A stretch of 64,000 bases of DNA from Robertmurraya massiliosenegalensis JC6. Its GTDB lineage: Bacteria; Bacillota; Bacilli; Bacillales; Cytobacillaceae. Made by a program: the position numbers and the translations under genes. Below, one piece after another: positions 57,410-64,000 of the stretch. The notes under the pieces are model-generated. The model was not told the origin of the DNA. It saw only the letters and a program-made list of their open reading frames with translations, and searched no databases. Position 1 is the first letter of the stretch, and the number at the start of each line of letters is the position of its first letter. Location of the stretch: NCBI RefSeq assembly GCF_000311725.1, contig NZ_HE978519.1, positions 46,457 to 110,456 of the forward strand, given 5' to 3'.

Positions 57410-59218
57410 TTACCAAAAAGTATCATCTATTCCCGCAGTATGACTATCGGTATGGGGATTGATACCTTTCTGTACTTGTTTTTGTGGTGGTTCTGCTTGT
57501 TCTTTTGGTTTATTTTTTACATCTTTCTTCTTTTTAGAAATATCGAACACGATAGGTGAAACTGGTGCGCTATCTATTTTTACTTCTTTTTCTTCTTTTG
57601 GTTGCTCTGATGATTCTTTCTTATTTGATTTATCTGTTGAGATATTATCGACTGGATTCTGATTTTCGATAGTTGGAGTGTGGATAGATACACTAGGTTT
57701 ATTGTGTGCTTCTGCTTCTCCAGCATCTTCAAACGGATTGATAGAGAAAACCTCTTGTGCATGTTTTCTTCTAATTTCCGATTCTTCTAGTCGCTTTTGC
57801 TTTACTGCGTACTCAGCTCTCCCTTTCCAGTCAAAAATAGGAGGTTTTTTATAGCTGTTTAACGCTAATTCTTCTTTCTCTAATTCTTCTTTCCAATTTC
57901 TAGGGACAAATTCGCCTACTGCAATGCCTGGTTCTCTAGGAGTTCCATTGTCGAGCAATTTATGGATGTAATGAAAACGTGGTAAACCATCCATTAAAAA
58001 AGTAGAATAAAATCGCTGTTTTTCTTCTTCGGAATCCCTATAATGTTTAGGTAAAATATTCTCCAGTATTCCTCCGCTAAACATTCTTTCTCGTTGACGA
58101 ATCAGATTTTTCCCCATGATTTTGGACACTTCTTCTGCATCTTCGTATTCCAAACCACCAAAGACGATTTTATTTCTTGTGCTTGTTAGGATTGATCTTT
58201 TCATTGCTTTTGCAGAAAGAGTTCCACTTTCTAACTCAAGTTGTCCTAATGACTGGATCGCTGCTATGAGAGCTACACGATATTCTGCTGCAACGGATAA
58301 AAATCTTTCTACATCAGGGTTAATATAGCGTGAGTATTCATCAATAATTAAATAATGTGGAACTCTTGTTCTTTCAGTGCCACCCCGTCTAAATGAAGCT
58401 AGTTGTAAATGCATTGTGAGAAACATTCCAAATGCATCGCCGCTCTTTCCGAGTTTGGCCAATGATGTATTTGCTGCAAGAATTCCACCTTTTTCAAAAT
58501 GCTCGTCCAAGTCTATATCTGATTTGCCAGTCACGATTGCTCTTAAACGTTCGTTTGAAGTTATATTTTCGAGTTGAGCTCTTAATCCGACTATAAACTG
58601 TCTATATTTTTCAGACATTTTTCCTTTTCCAAGTAATTCATTATCAAAAAATTGTACAAGGTCATTTGTTCCTTTTGCAGCTCTTAACTTTTCAACATTC
58701 GTTTGTAAGATGGTTACATCTCGAAGGTTAGCCAGGACATCCATAATGTCCATACTGTCCCCATATAACTCTTTTAAGAGTAACGTTACTTTTCTGCTTG
58801 AAAGCTCCTGGACGGTAGCAAAGAATGCCTCTTGTTTACCAAACAATGATTTTAAAACTGCTACGGTTGCTTCAGCTACATCAGATGTATCGCCTTTCAT
58901 CACGTTAATACGATTTGTTTCATTTGGATAAAGTGGGTCAATGTAAACTAATTGGTCTGACAATCCCATTTCTTCAGCCATTTCTTTCACCATTCGAGCA
59001 ACATCACCTTTAGGCTCAATGACGCTCAAACCTACTGGAATTCCCCTTCTTTTGGCTTTTAGAATTTGATAGATTAATGGCTTTAGAATTTGAGAGGTTT
59101 TCCCGCATCGTGTCGGCCCTACTACAAGAGTATGGGTAAACGGATCGTCCCCTCCCCAATGAATTATGTTTGATATATCTTTTTTTTGACTATTTTTGTG
59201 GGTTTTGGTCATATTCAT
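57410..59218 (-). CDS. VirD4/TraG type IV coupling protein
   Basis: 602 residues. Walker A VVGPTRCGKTSQILKPLIYQ is near residue 32, the conserved VIEPKGDVARM follows, and Walker B HYLIIDEYSRYI is near 285 with AIQSLGQLE after it. This is the TraG/VirD4/TcpA ATPase that brings the relaxase-DNA complex to the channel. It lacks N-terminal membrane helices, which are supplied by the upstream gene (59190-59792), overlapping by 29 nt. The C-terminal 130 residues are a charged, probably disordered tail. Confidence 0.93.
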   Translation of the reverse strand: MNMTKTHKNSQKKDISNIIHWGGDDPFTHTLVVGPTRCGKTSQILKPLIYQILKAKRRGIPVGLSVIEPKGDVARMVKEMAEEMGLSDQLVYIDPLYPNETNRINVMKGDTSDVAEATVAVLKSLFGKQEAFFATVQELSSRKVTLLLKELYGDSMDIMDVLANLRDVTILQTNVEKLRAAKGTNDLVQFFDNELLGKGKMSEKYRQFIVGLRAQLENITSNERLRAIVTGKSDIDLDEHFEKGGILAANTSLAKLGKSGDAFGMFLTMHLQLASFRRGGTERTRVPHYLIIDEYSRYINPDVERFLSVAAEYRVALIAAIQSLGQLELESGTLSAKAMKRSILTSTRNKIVFGGLEYEDAEEVSKIMGKNLIRQRERMFSGGILENILPKHYRDSEEEKQRFYSTFLMDGLPRFHYIHKLLDNGTPREPGIAVGEFVPRNWKEELEKEELALNSYKKPPIFDWKGRAEYAVKQKRLEESEIRRKHAQEVFSINPFEDAGEAEAHNKPSVSIHTPTIENQNPVDNISTDKSNKKESSEQPKEEKEVKIDSAPVSPIVFDISKKKKDVKNKPKEQAEPPQKQVQKGINPHTDSHTAGIDDTFW

Positions 59219-59792
59219 TACGTTGCAATATAACCTCCTTACCTAGTACAAAATCGAGTGCATTTTTCTCCTCAACTTTACTTTTTTCTTCTTGGATTTC
59301 TACAAATGCAAATTGAAAGGCTAGTTTTTTGGAATAACCTTTTTCTTTATGGTACTTTCTAGCTTTTTTTAATAAGGTGATTAGAAGTTTTATCTTCTCC
59401 TCTATGCTTACTTTCGGGAGTTCCTCTTCTACTTTTTCATTTTTGATACGAACTTCATAGTGTTTTTGACCTTCTTTCCAGTAATAGAAAATGACCATTA
59501 CAATAAAGGATAGAATTACCCCCATTATGTTCGTGACAAATGATATGAGTGATATATAAAACTCTAAATATTGACCCAAGCCGATAAATACTGCATTTGT
59601 GATTAGTGCAATACCGATTATTCCTTTGTTCCCATGTAGATATTTTCCTAATAAATACGCACCTATTAGCAAATAGATAATAGAAATCCCTATTGAAATA
59701 TAAGGATGATAAATAATCGCTGATTCAAATGCGAATAAGTATACGCTGATGATTAGAATTGTTAAAGATGAATTTGAGACAAGTAATCTTAT
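59190..59792 (-). CDS. Membrane partner of the coupling protein, ATA start
   Basis: About 200 residues from ATA 59792, placed 6 nt after GGAGGGG; a TTG at 59672 is the first conventional start but would cut the membrane domain, and the extra 40 codons are clearly hydrophobic coding sequence (ILIISVYLFAF ...). Four membrane helices lie within the first 110 residues, then a charged cytoplasmic region. It probably supplies the membrane domain for the VirD4-like ATPase, whose own N-terminus is soluble. Confidence 0.65.
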   Translation of the reverse strand: MRLLVSNSSLTILIISVYLFAFESAIIYHPYISIGISIIYLLIGAYLLGKYLHGNKGIIGIALITNAVFIGLGQYLEFYISLISFVTNIMGVILSFIVMVIFYYWKEGQKHYEVRIKNEKVEEELPKVSIEEKIKLLITLLKKARKYHKEKGYSKKLAFQFAFVEIQEEKSKVEEKNALDFVLGKEVILQRNEYDQNPQK

Positions 59793-59809
59793 ACTTCACC
59801 CCTCCACTT

Positions 59810-60058
59810 CTATTGAGTGAGCATGTTATTTTTCTTTTTCCTGTTAAGATAATTCTCTACAAATGCTAAATCTTCCCCATTTAAAGATAGTTTTAAAGAT
59901 AAGATAAAGAGTAAGTCATCGTTCGCTACTTCTGCGAACAACATTGTAATATCTTCTTGTATGTTTGAATCTAAATCATCTAGTTGCTCCACAATAATCG
60001 GATCAATACCGATTTTAATAAGGTGCTCTCTAAGAAGTAGGTAGGAATTTGGCTGCAA
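59810..60058 (-). CDS. Unknown 82-residue protein, first gene of the coupling-protein operon
   Basis: TTG start behind AAGGGGGGAAG. Acidic helical protein (DPIIVEQLDDLDSNIQEDI) with a basic end (NRKKKNN). The operon has transfer promoter E at 60101-60138. No family recognised. Confidence 0.55.
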   Translation of the reverse strand: MQPNSYLLLREHLIKIGIDPIIVEQLDDLDSNIQEDITMLFAEVANDDLLFILSLKLSLNGEDLAFVENYLNRKKKNNMLTQ

Positions 60059-60100
60059 TCACTTCCCCCCTTTCGAAAAATTGATATGTTACTTAACATC

Positions 60101-60138
60101 AGATTAGCAAATATCAAGTCTTACAGAGTGCCAATAAT
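60101..60138 (-). promoter_or_regulatory. Transfer-regulon promoter E
   Basis: On the minus strand AATTATTGGCACTCT is followed 22 nt after TTGGCA (60134-60129) by TAATCT (60106-60101). It drives the coupling-protein operon and has the same spacing as promoters A-D. Confidence 0.7.
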
Positions 60139-60211
60139 TTAAAGAATAAAAAAACACCCCCTTATAAAAGAGAGTGTTATAAATCAACGTTTAAAATTAT
60201 AAAAGATTAGT

Positions 60212-60742
60212 TTAAATAGAGAAAATGAAAGTGAAAATGGACAAGAACCCATGCCACATAATCTTAAACACAAGCACGCCCATAAAGAAAGCTATAATGT
60301 AACCAAGAACTTTATCATAAAGAAATGACAGTAAAACGATTGTTGTCTTTACTGGTTGAAATTGCCCGATTCTCTTTTTAAGGATGTTGCCTTCCAACTC
60401 ATGTAGTATAACTTTATCCAATATTTTCAATAAAACTACAAACCCTAGTAGCCATGCAAGAGAACCAAAAGTTGATGCGTAGTTATTAGGTCCGAATAGT
60501 TTGAAATCCATATATTGATAGTCCCAAGTAATAGGGAATGTTACAACTTTTAGAAATCCCCAAATCTTTGAAAATTCAACTCCAGAAATTGCATAAATGG
60601 AGAATAAAATAAATCCAACAAATCCATAGAATAAGACAGCACCACAACCAGCACCATTATTCTTGTCATCTTTAGTTGCTTTTTCAATAATCTCCCCCGC
60701 AACCCATCCAGTAGCAAAATCGTTCATTTCTTTATTGTTCAT
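60212..60742 (-). CDS. Unknown membrane protein
   Basis: 176 residues from ATG 60742 behind AAAGGCAGG; a longer frame has no signal. An N-terminal polar part (NNKEMNDFATGWVAGEIIEK) is followed by four hydrophobic helices. It is transcribed from the palindrome-controlled promoter at 60832-60860. No family recognised. Confidence 0.55.
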   Translation of the reverse strand: MNNKEMNDFATGWVAGEIIEKATKDDKNNGAGCGAVLFYGFVGFILFSIYAISGVEFSKIWGFLKVVTFPITWDYQYMDFKLFGPNNYASTFGSLAWLLGFVVLLKILDKVILHELEGNILKKRIGQFQPVKTTIVLLSFLYDKVLGYIIAFFMGVLVFKIMWHGFLSIFTFIFSI

Positions 60743-60831
60743 GGTTAACACCTGCCTTTCTTTACCATAAAGTTTAAACGGACAGAAACATACAAACAAC
60801 CTTTTTTTAAAGGTTTTCTATCCTTTATATT

Positions 60832-60860
60832 ATTATAACACGACACATATAATGTGTCAA
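60832..60860 (-). promoter_or_regulatory. Sigma-A promoter with palindromic operator
   Basis: Minus strand TTGACA (60860-60855), 17-nt spacer, TATAAT (60837-60832). The palindrome GACACATTATATGTGTC (60858-60842) lies in the -35/spacer exactly as at 22347-22375. It drives the membrane-protein gene 60212-60742. Confidence 0.82.
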
Positions 60861-60915
60861 CTATATGTAGTGGTTTATGTTTTATTGTAACCTATATCTA
60901 GTTACCTATGTAATT

Positions 60916-60944
60916 TTGACTTACAAAATGTGTCATGTTATACT
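60916..60944 (+). promoter_or_regulatory. Divergent sigma-A promoter with half-operator
   Basis: TTGACT (60916-60921), 17 nt, TATACT (60939-60944). GACTTACAAAATGTGTC (60918-60934) matches the right half of the operator in the same register. It drives the 61017 gene; the two divergent promoters could be controlled by one repressor. Confidence 0.68.
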
Positions 60945-61016
60945 TTATATAATAAATTGCATTAACATAAGGCTTTCTTTCCTTACGAAATAGAATGTAA
61001 AGAGAGGATGATAAAT

Positions 61017-61190
61017 ATGATTGAAGGTTATCCATTACACTGGCCGAAAGGTTGGATACGAACGAAGTCTCCTATCTCTTCTAGGTTTGATACAACAATG
61101 TTTTCAGCTCGTGATGGGCTGATAAATGAAATTCGATTATTAGGAGTGAAGAAATGGATAAAGAGGAAAAGAAAGAGTTTGCACGTTTGA
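61017..61190 (+). CDS. Truncated small protein (YPLHWPKGW motif family)
   Basis: 57 codons from ATG 61017 behind GAGAGGATG. The sequence YPLHWPKGWIRTKSPISSRF and ARDGLINEIRLLGVKKW matches the N-terminal half of a plasmid/phage protein family (pLxWPxGW.RT ... ARD.L..El..LG), whose members normally continue for another 60-80 residues. Here it ends after LGVKKWIKRKRKSLHV, overlapping the next gene, so it looks like a truncated copy or a fragment. Confidence 0.45.
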   Translation: MIEGYPLHWPKGWIRTKSPISSRFDTTMFSARDGLINEIRLLGVKKWIKRKRKSLHV

Positions 61191-61360
61191 AAAAAAGAAC
61201 ATCAAAGTTAATTAACAAAGTTGATGATAAATGTTTGGAATTTACAAACATTGAAGTAGCAACTATATCAAAAGTTGGTCATGCTGAATCTATGAAAGAT
61301 ATTTCTTGGTTAGTTATGCATCAAATGGATCTCATTTTTGATAAATATAAAATCCGTTAA
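61154..61360 (+). CDS. Unknown 68-residue protein
   Basis: Highly charged helical protein (KEEKKEFARLKKRTSKL). It overlaps the previous gene by 37 nt in another frame. The same frame continues past its TAA as coding-like sequence to 61443 (LINLDEDGSYSGTLLEPKEN), so the TAA may be a recent nonsense change. Confidence 0.45.
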   Translation: MDKEEKKEFARLKKRTSKLINKVDDKCLEFTNIEVATISKVGHAESMKDISWLVMHQMDLIFDKYKIR

Positions 61361-61531
61361 TGCCGATTTTCTGATAATTTATTGATTAATTTAGACGAAG
61401 ACGGAAGTTATTCAGGAACACTCTTAGAACCAAAAGAAAACTAATAAGCTAAGTAGCCTATTAACCTTTTACGAAACTTATATACTGCATAATCGTAATG
61501 ATAATTAAAGAAATTATTAGGAGGAAAAATT

Positions 61532-61927
61532 ATGTGGAGTACAGTTCAATTCATTTTTTATTTTGCCATATTAATTTCCGTTTTTTATTTTTTTGTATTT
61601 AGAAAAGTTATAAAGATAAAACATCATACTACTCCTGCACTATTAATAGGATTAACATTAGCAGCCATTGGTTTAGTTGTAATATTCGCTTATTTCGCTT
61701 ATGATGCATCTTTTGCGAATGGTTTCTCCATTTCCAAAACTTTAGAAGCAATAAGTAGGCCTTTTAACTTGGATTTTTGGAGCAATTCACATGACGGTTC
61801 GCCTTCTTCTTTTAAAGATAAAGTTTCGCAAGACGTTACATTTTTAATAAAGTCGTTAACAATTATGATACTGATCTCTGCAATAATATTTTTTTTACCG
61901 TTGTTCTCTAGGAAAAATAAAGATTAA
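61532..61927 (+). CDS. Unknown membrane protein
   Basis: 131 residues, with three hydrophobic helices (about 6-25, 36-58 and 106-124) and a polar loop between helices 2 and 3. Ribosome binding site AGGAGG 9 nt before ATG. Ends in a strong terminator (61917-61958). No family recognised. The gap 61361-61531 has only the reading-frame remnant noted for the previous gene. Confidence 0.55.
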   Translation: MWSTVQFIFYFAILISVFYFFVFRKVIKIKHHTTPALLIGLTLAAIGLVVIFAYFAYDASFANGFSISKTLEAISRPFNLDFWSNSHDGSPSSFKDKVSQDVTFLIKSLTIMILISAIIFFLPLFSRKNKD

Positions 61928-61958
61928 TGAGTAAGCTGATGTACTCATTAATCTTTAT
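61917..61958. terminator. Strong terminator hairpin
   Basis: Perfect 17-bp inverted repeat ATAAAGATTAATGAGTA (61917-61933) / TACTCATTAATCTTTAT (61942-61958). It overlaps the stop of the 61532 gene. Confidence 0.85.
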
Positions 61959-62088
61959 GATGCATTCATCTTGCTATAATTTGCAAATCAAATAATAGAT
62001 ATGTAGATGATCAACATAAGACAAATATAGCGAATTGATAAATAGATTCGTTTAAGACTATTTAAGGGGCAGAAAGGTTGAGGGGAAA

Positions 62089-62787
62089 ATGACACGCAAT
62101 GGGATATTGAAACCTATTGAGGAAAAAATAGATCAGTGGATATATTACGAAAGTAATAATCCTAAAATTCGGTACAAAGGAAATGAAAAACTACATGATA
62201 ATTTTAGAAAAGAAAATGATTTAGATTGTCAATTAACCGATGGCGATTTAAAAGCAGACACAATCTTTTCTTTGTGGTTACCATTAAGATTTTCATTAGT
62301 AAGACTTAATGGATATTCAATTTTAAACAAAATAGGTAATATGAATGATAAATTGGCTTTTTTAAATGAGTTTATTAAGCACGATATAGAAAAATTTCTC
62401 CCAGTTAATGAAGCCATAGTTGAAAAACTGTCAGAATTATTTTGTCGAGGGATGAAAAGAGAAAATGTAATGATTTTGCCCCACAATAGCTCAATAAATT
62501 CTAAACGTGGTTTACCCCCATATTATGATTATATGCCACATTTTCTTCATGAATGTTTTCAAGGTGGTTCTTTTGCTAAGGCTATGTATTTTAGTAATGA
62601 TGATGAATTGGTTGAATGGATTGAAACTCAACACTTGAAGATGTTTTTTGAGAATGAAGAAATAAAAAAATCTGCGATTAAAGACTTATCTGGAAGTGGC
62701 AATGTGAAAAATAATATTCCGAAGAACCTGGAGGTAATGTTGAAGAACTATATTGATGTGCTTAAGGTAAGAGAAGAGTTCATTTGA
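62089..62787 (+). CDS. Unknown 232-residue protein
   Basis: Soluble protein with a basic, mixed alpha/beta composition and a Trp/Tyr-rich start (IDQWIYYESNNPKIRYKG). No metal or nucleotide-binding motif is evident. ATG behind GAGGGG. A promoter may lie in the 61960-62088 gap, which is AT-rich and otherwise featureless. No family recognised. Confidence 0.55.
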   Translation: MTRNGILKPIEEKIDQWIYYESNNPKIRYKGNEKLHDNFRKENDLDCQLTDGDLKADTIFSLWLPLRFSLVRLNGYSILNKIGNMNDKLAFLNEFIKHDIEKFLPVNEAIVEKLSELFCRGMKRENVMILPHNSSINSKRGLPPYYDYMPHFLHECFQGGSFAKAMYFSNDDELVEWIETQHLKMFFENEEIKKSAIKDLSGSGNVKNNIPKNLEVMLKNYIDVLKVREEFI

Positions 62788-62817
62788 TAATTTATTTATT
62801 TAAGGAGTGTTACACCG

Positions 62818-63060
62818 ATGATATATGTTCGATTGAATGAGCTATTGATTGAACATCAAAAACAGCATGGGCTGGATAAACCCTTGTCATTAAGGGAGCT
62901 GTCTGAACTTACAGAGATCCAGCGTGAGAGTTTACGAAGGTTTGCTGCTAATAAGATGGACCGATTACCAGTCGATGTGATCGAAAAAGTTTGTCTATAC
63001 TTAAACTGTGATATTAATGAGTTGTTGGTCATAAAAAATGAAGGTAAATCCCCATCTTAA
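62818..63060 (+). CDS. Small XRE-family regulator
   Basis: 80 residues. The Cro/CI-type HTH at 20-75 (LSLRELSELTEIQRESLRRFA, DVIEKVCLYLNCDINELL) is typical of short YozG-like regulators. It could be the repressor of the palindromic operators at 22347 or 60832, but the sequence does not tell. Ribosome binding site AAGGAGTG before ATG. Confidence 0.85.
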   Translation: MIYVRLNELLIEHQKQHGLDKPLSLRELSELTEIQRESLRRFAANKMDRLPVDVIEKVCLYLNCDINELLVIKNEGKSPS

Positions 63061-63074
63061 AAAAATGGGGATTT
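63046..63074. terminator. Bidirectional terminator
   Basis: AAATCCCCAT (63046-63055) / ATGGGGATTT (63065-63074) overlaps the end of the XRE gene and lies next to the end of the convergent 63086 gene. Confidence 0.85.
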
Positions 63075-63085
63075 TAAACGTTCGT

Positions 63086-63577
63086 TTATTTCTTTACTAA
63101 ATAAAACTTGCTTGGAAAATGTCTGTTTTGTGCAACTGCTGATGGATATACTTTCTTAGAATTCTTAAATTGAGTAAAAAGCATAGCATAATCATCAAAT
63201 GCTATTCCTTTCTCACTGTAATCAAAGTTAGTTAACTCCAGATAGTTCCTTTTTTCATTACAATAGCTAGAAGGTGTTAAGGCATTGATAAAGTCTACAC
63301 CAATATCCTCTCCTTTGCGAAAATCCGTTAATTCAGCAAACCAGTGTACTTTTTCATTCTCTAAGAAAAAAACTAAGACTCTGCCTTTTGCGAGTAGTTC
63401 TTCAACGGTCTTTTCACTAATATTTAGATTAGTGGGGAACAGCACCTCGTCATTCTTTTTGCAAAAATTAATGAAGTGTTGTAAGCTCATACCTTCAGCA
63501 GCTCGGTATTTTAGAGGATTGATCCTCAATACCAATACGTAAACACTCTCATTTTTACCAATTTTCTCATTAATCAT
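63086..63577 (-). CDS. Unknown 163-residue protein
   Basis: Starts at ATG 63577 (MINEKIGKNESVYVLVLR) behind AGGAG; a longer frame to 63631 has no signal. The sequence is mixed with aromatic residues (VLVFFLENEKVHWFAELTDF), beta-rich, without membrane helices. No family recognised. The gap 63578-63796 holds no clear feature. Confidence 0.5.
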   Translation of the reverse strand: MINEKIGKNESVYVLVLRINPLKYRAAEGMSLQHFINFCKKNDEVLFPTNLNISEKTVEELLAKGRVLVFFLENEKVHWFAELTDFRKGEDIGVDFINALTPSSYCNEKRNYLELTNFDYSEKGIAFDDYAMLFTQFKNSKKVYPSAVAQNRHFPSKFYLVKK

Positions 63578-63796
63578 CTTGACCACTCTCCTATTTACGT
63601 TGTAAGAAGAACTAATATTGTAGCCCCTCACATATCAAAGAGTTTTGATGAGTCAAAAGATCCGTAAATATAATTTTTTGAGACTTTTTTTCAAACTCGT
63701 AAAAAATGCTAATAAAAATCCAAGTTAAGAAACTGATAATGGGTAAATGGTTATATTGAGATATTTAAAGTAGAAATTTTTAAAGAACTGAAGAAT

Positions 63797-63997
63797 ATGA
63801 AGAAAAACGAACGTGAATTGTGTATGTATTGTGGTAAGTGGTATTCCCTAGAAACTATGACACCACTATTTGAGAGAGGAAAAACGTCTATAAAATACTA
63901 CTGTGAAAGGTGTTATTTAGACGTTAAAGAGAATATCCGTTCTTTGCCCTGGTATGATTCCTATTCTTGGGGAGAAAAAGGACAAAGAAGGGATTAA
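63797..63997 (+). CDS. Small zinc-ribbon protein
   Basis: 66 residues. CMYCGKWYSLETM and CERCYLDVKENI give a four-Cys zinc ribbon close to that at the start of the 22938-23567 protein. The rest is polar. The stop lies 4 nt before the right edge of the window. The ribosome binding site is unclear. Confidence 0.55.
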   Translation: MKKNERELCMYCGKWYSLETMTPLFERGKTSIKYYCERCYLDVKENIRSLPWYDSYSWGEKGQRRD

Positions 63998-64000
63998 CTC

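Overview
The window is AT-rich (roughly one third G+C by eye). Genes have strong AGGAGG-type ribosome binding sites, frequent TTG/GTG starts and sigma-A-like promoters. This fits a Bacillaceae-type Firmicute. It reads as part of a large conjugative plasmid (or plasmid-like element): a putative replication initiator, its own sliding clamp and SSB, a resolvase, a complete type IV secretion machine and many small unknown genes. I see no rRNA, tRNA, CRISPR array or intact insertion sequence.

Layout. 1-4891 (minus): Tad-like pilus/secretion operon (two GspF/TadB-type membrane proteins, a VirB11/TadA ATPase, a TadZ/CpaE-like protein and a SAF/CpaB-like protein). 5051-15252 (minus): type IV secretion core (TadZ-like, pilin-like, peptidoglycan hydrolase, VirB6-like, split VirB4, VirB3/PrgI-like and a second VirB2-like protein). 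15334-19435: RecD2-like helicase, a NusG paralogue and small genes behind a sigma-A-like promoter. 19846-21477: XRE regulator and putative replication initiator with internal repeats. 21948-26063: small accessory genes, a lipoprotein and a serine resolvase. 26177-39273 (minus): a long cluster with a SNF2 helicase, a DNA methyltransferase, a VWA protein, a MoxR ATPase and a DUF6744-like protein. 40023-44760: coiled-coil, GAF and HNH/XRE proteins plus a dnaN relic. 45380-53446 (minus): DNA replication and recombination kit (DnaN, RadC, PD-(D/E)XK nuclease, SSB, primase-type zinc finger, Bet/RecT annealase). 53955-55724 (plus): a lone large gene with a DUF4365-like nuclease start. 55769-60058 (minus): type IV coupling protein operon. 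60212-63997: small accessory genes and an XRE regulator.

How it works together. Three separate conjugation operons (Tad-like, type IV core, coupling protein) and a divergent pair of small-gene units share one upstream box, ATTATTGGCACTYT. In all five the gap from TTGGCA to a TAnnnT -10 element is exactly 22 nt, which points to one activator for transfer. A second regulon has a GACACAT...ATGTGTC palindrome lying in the spacer of sigma-A promoters. The MoxR/VWA/SNF2 cluster and the recombination cluster are each preceded by a copy of the same roughly 350-nt structured RNA, with compensatory hairpin changes and a terminator before the first gene. Other unusual features are two genes that appear to start at ATA behind strong Shine-Dalgarno sites, two A-run frameshift candidates, and a domesticated homing-endonuclease-like regulator. 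Functional names come from motifs read by eye; no database search was possible.
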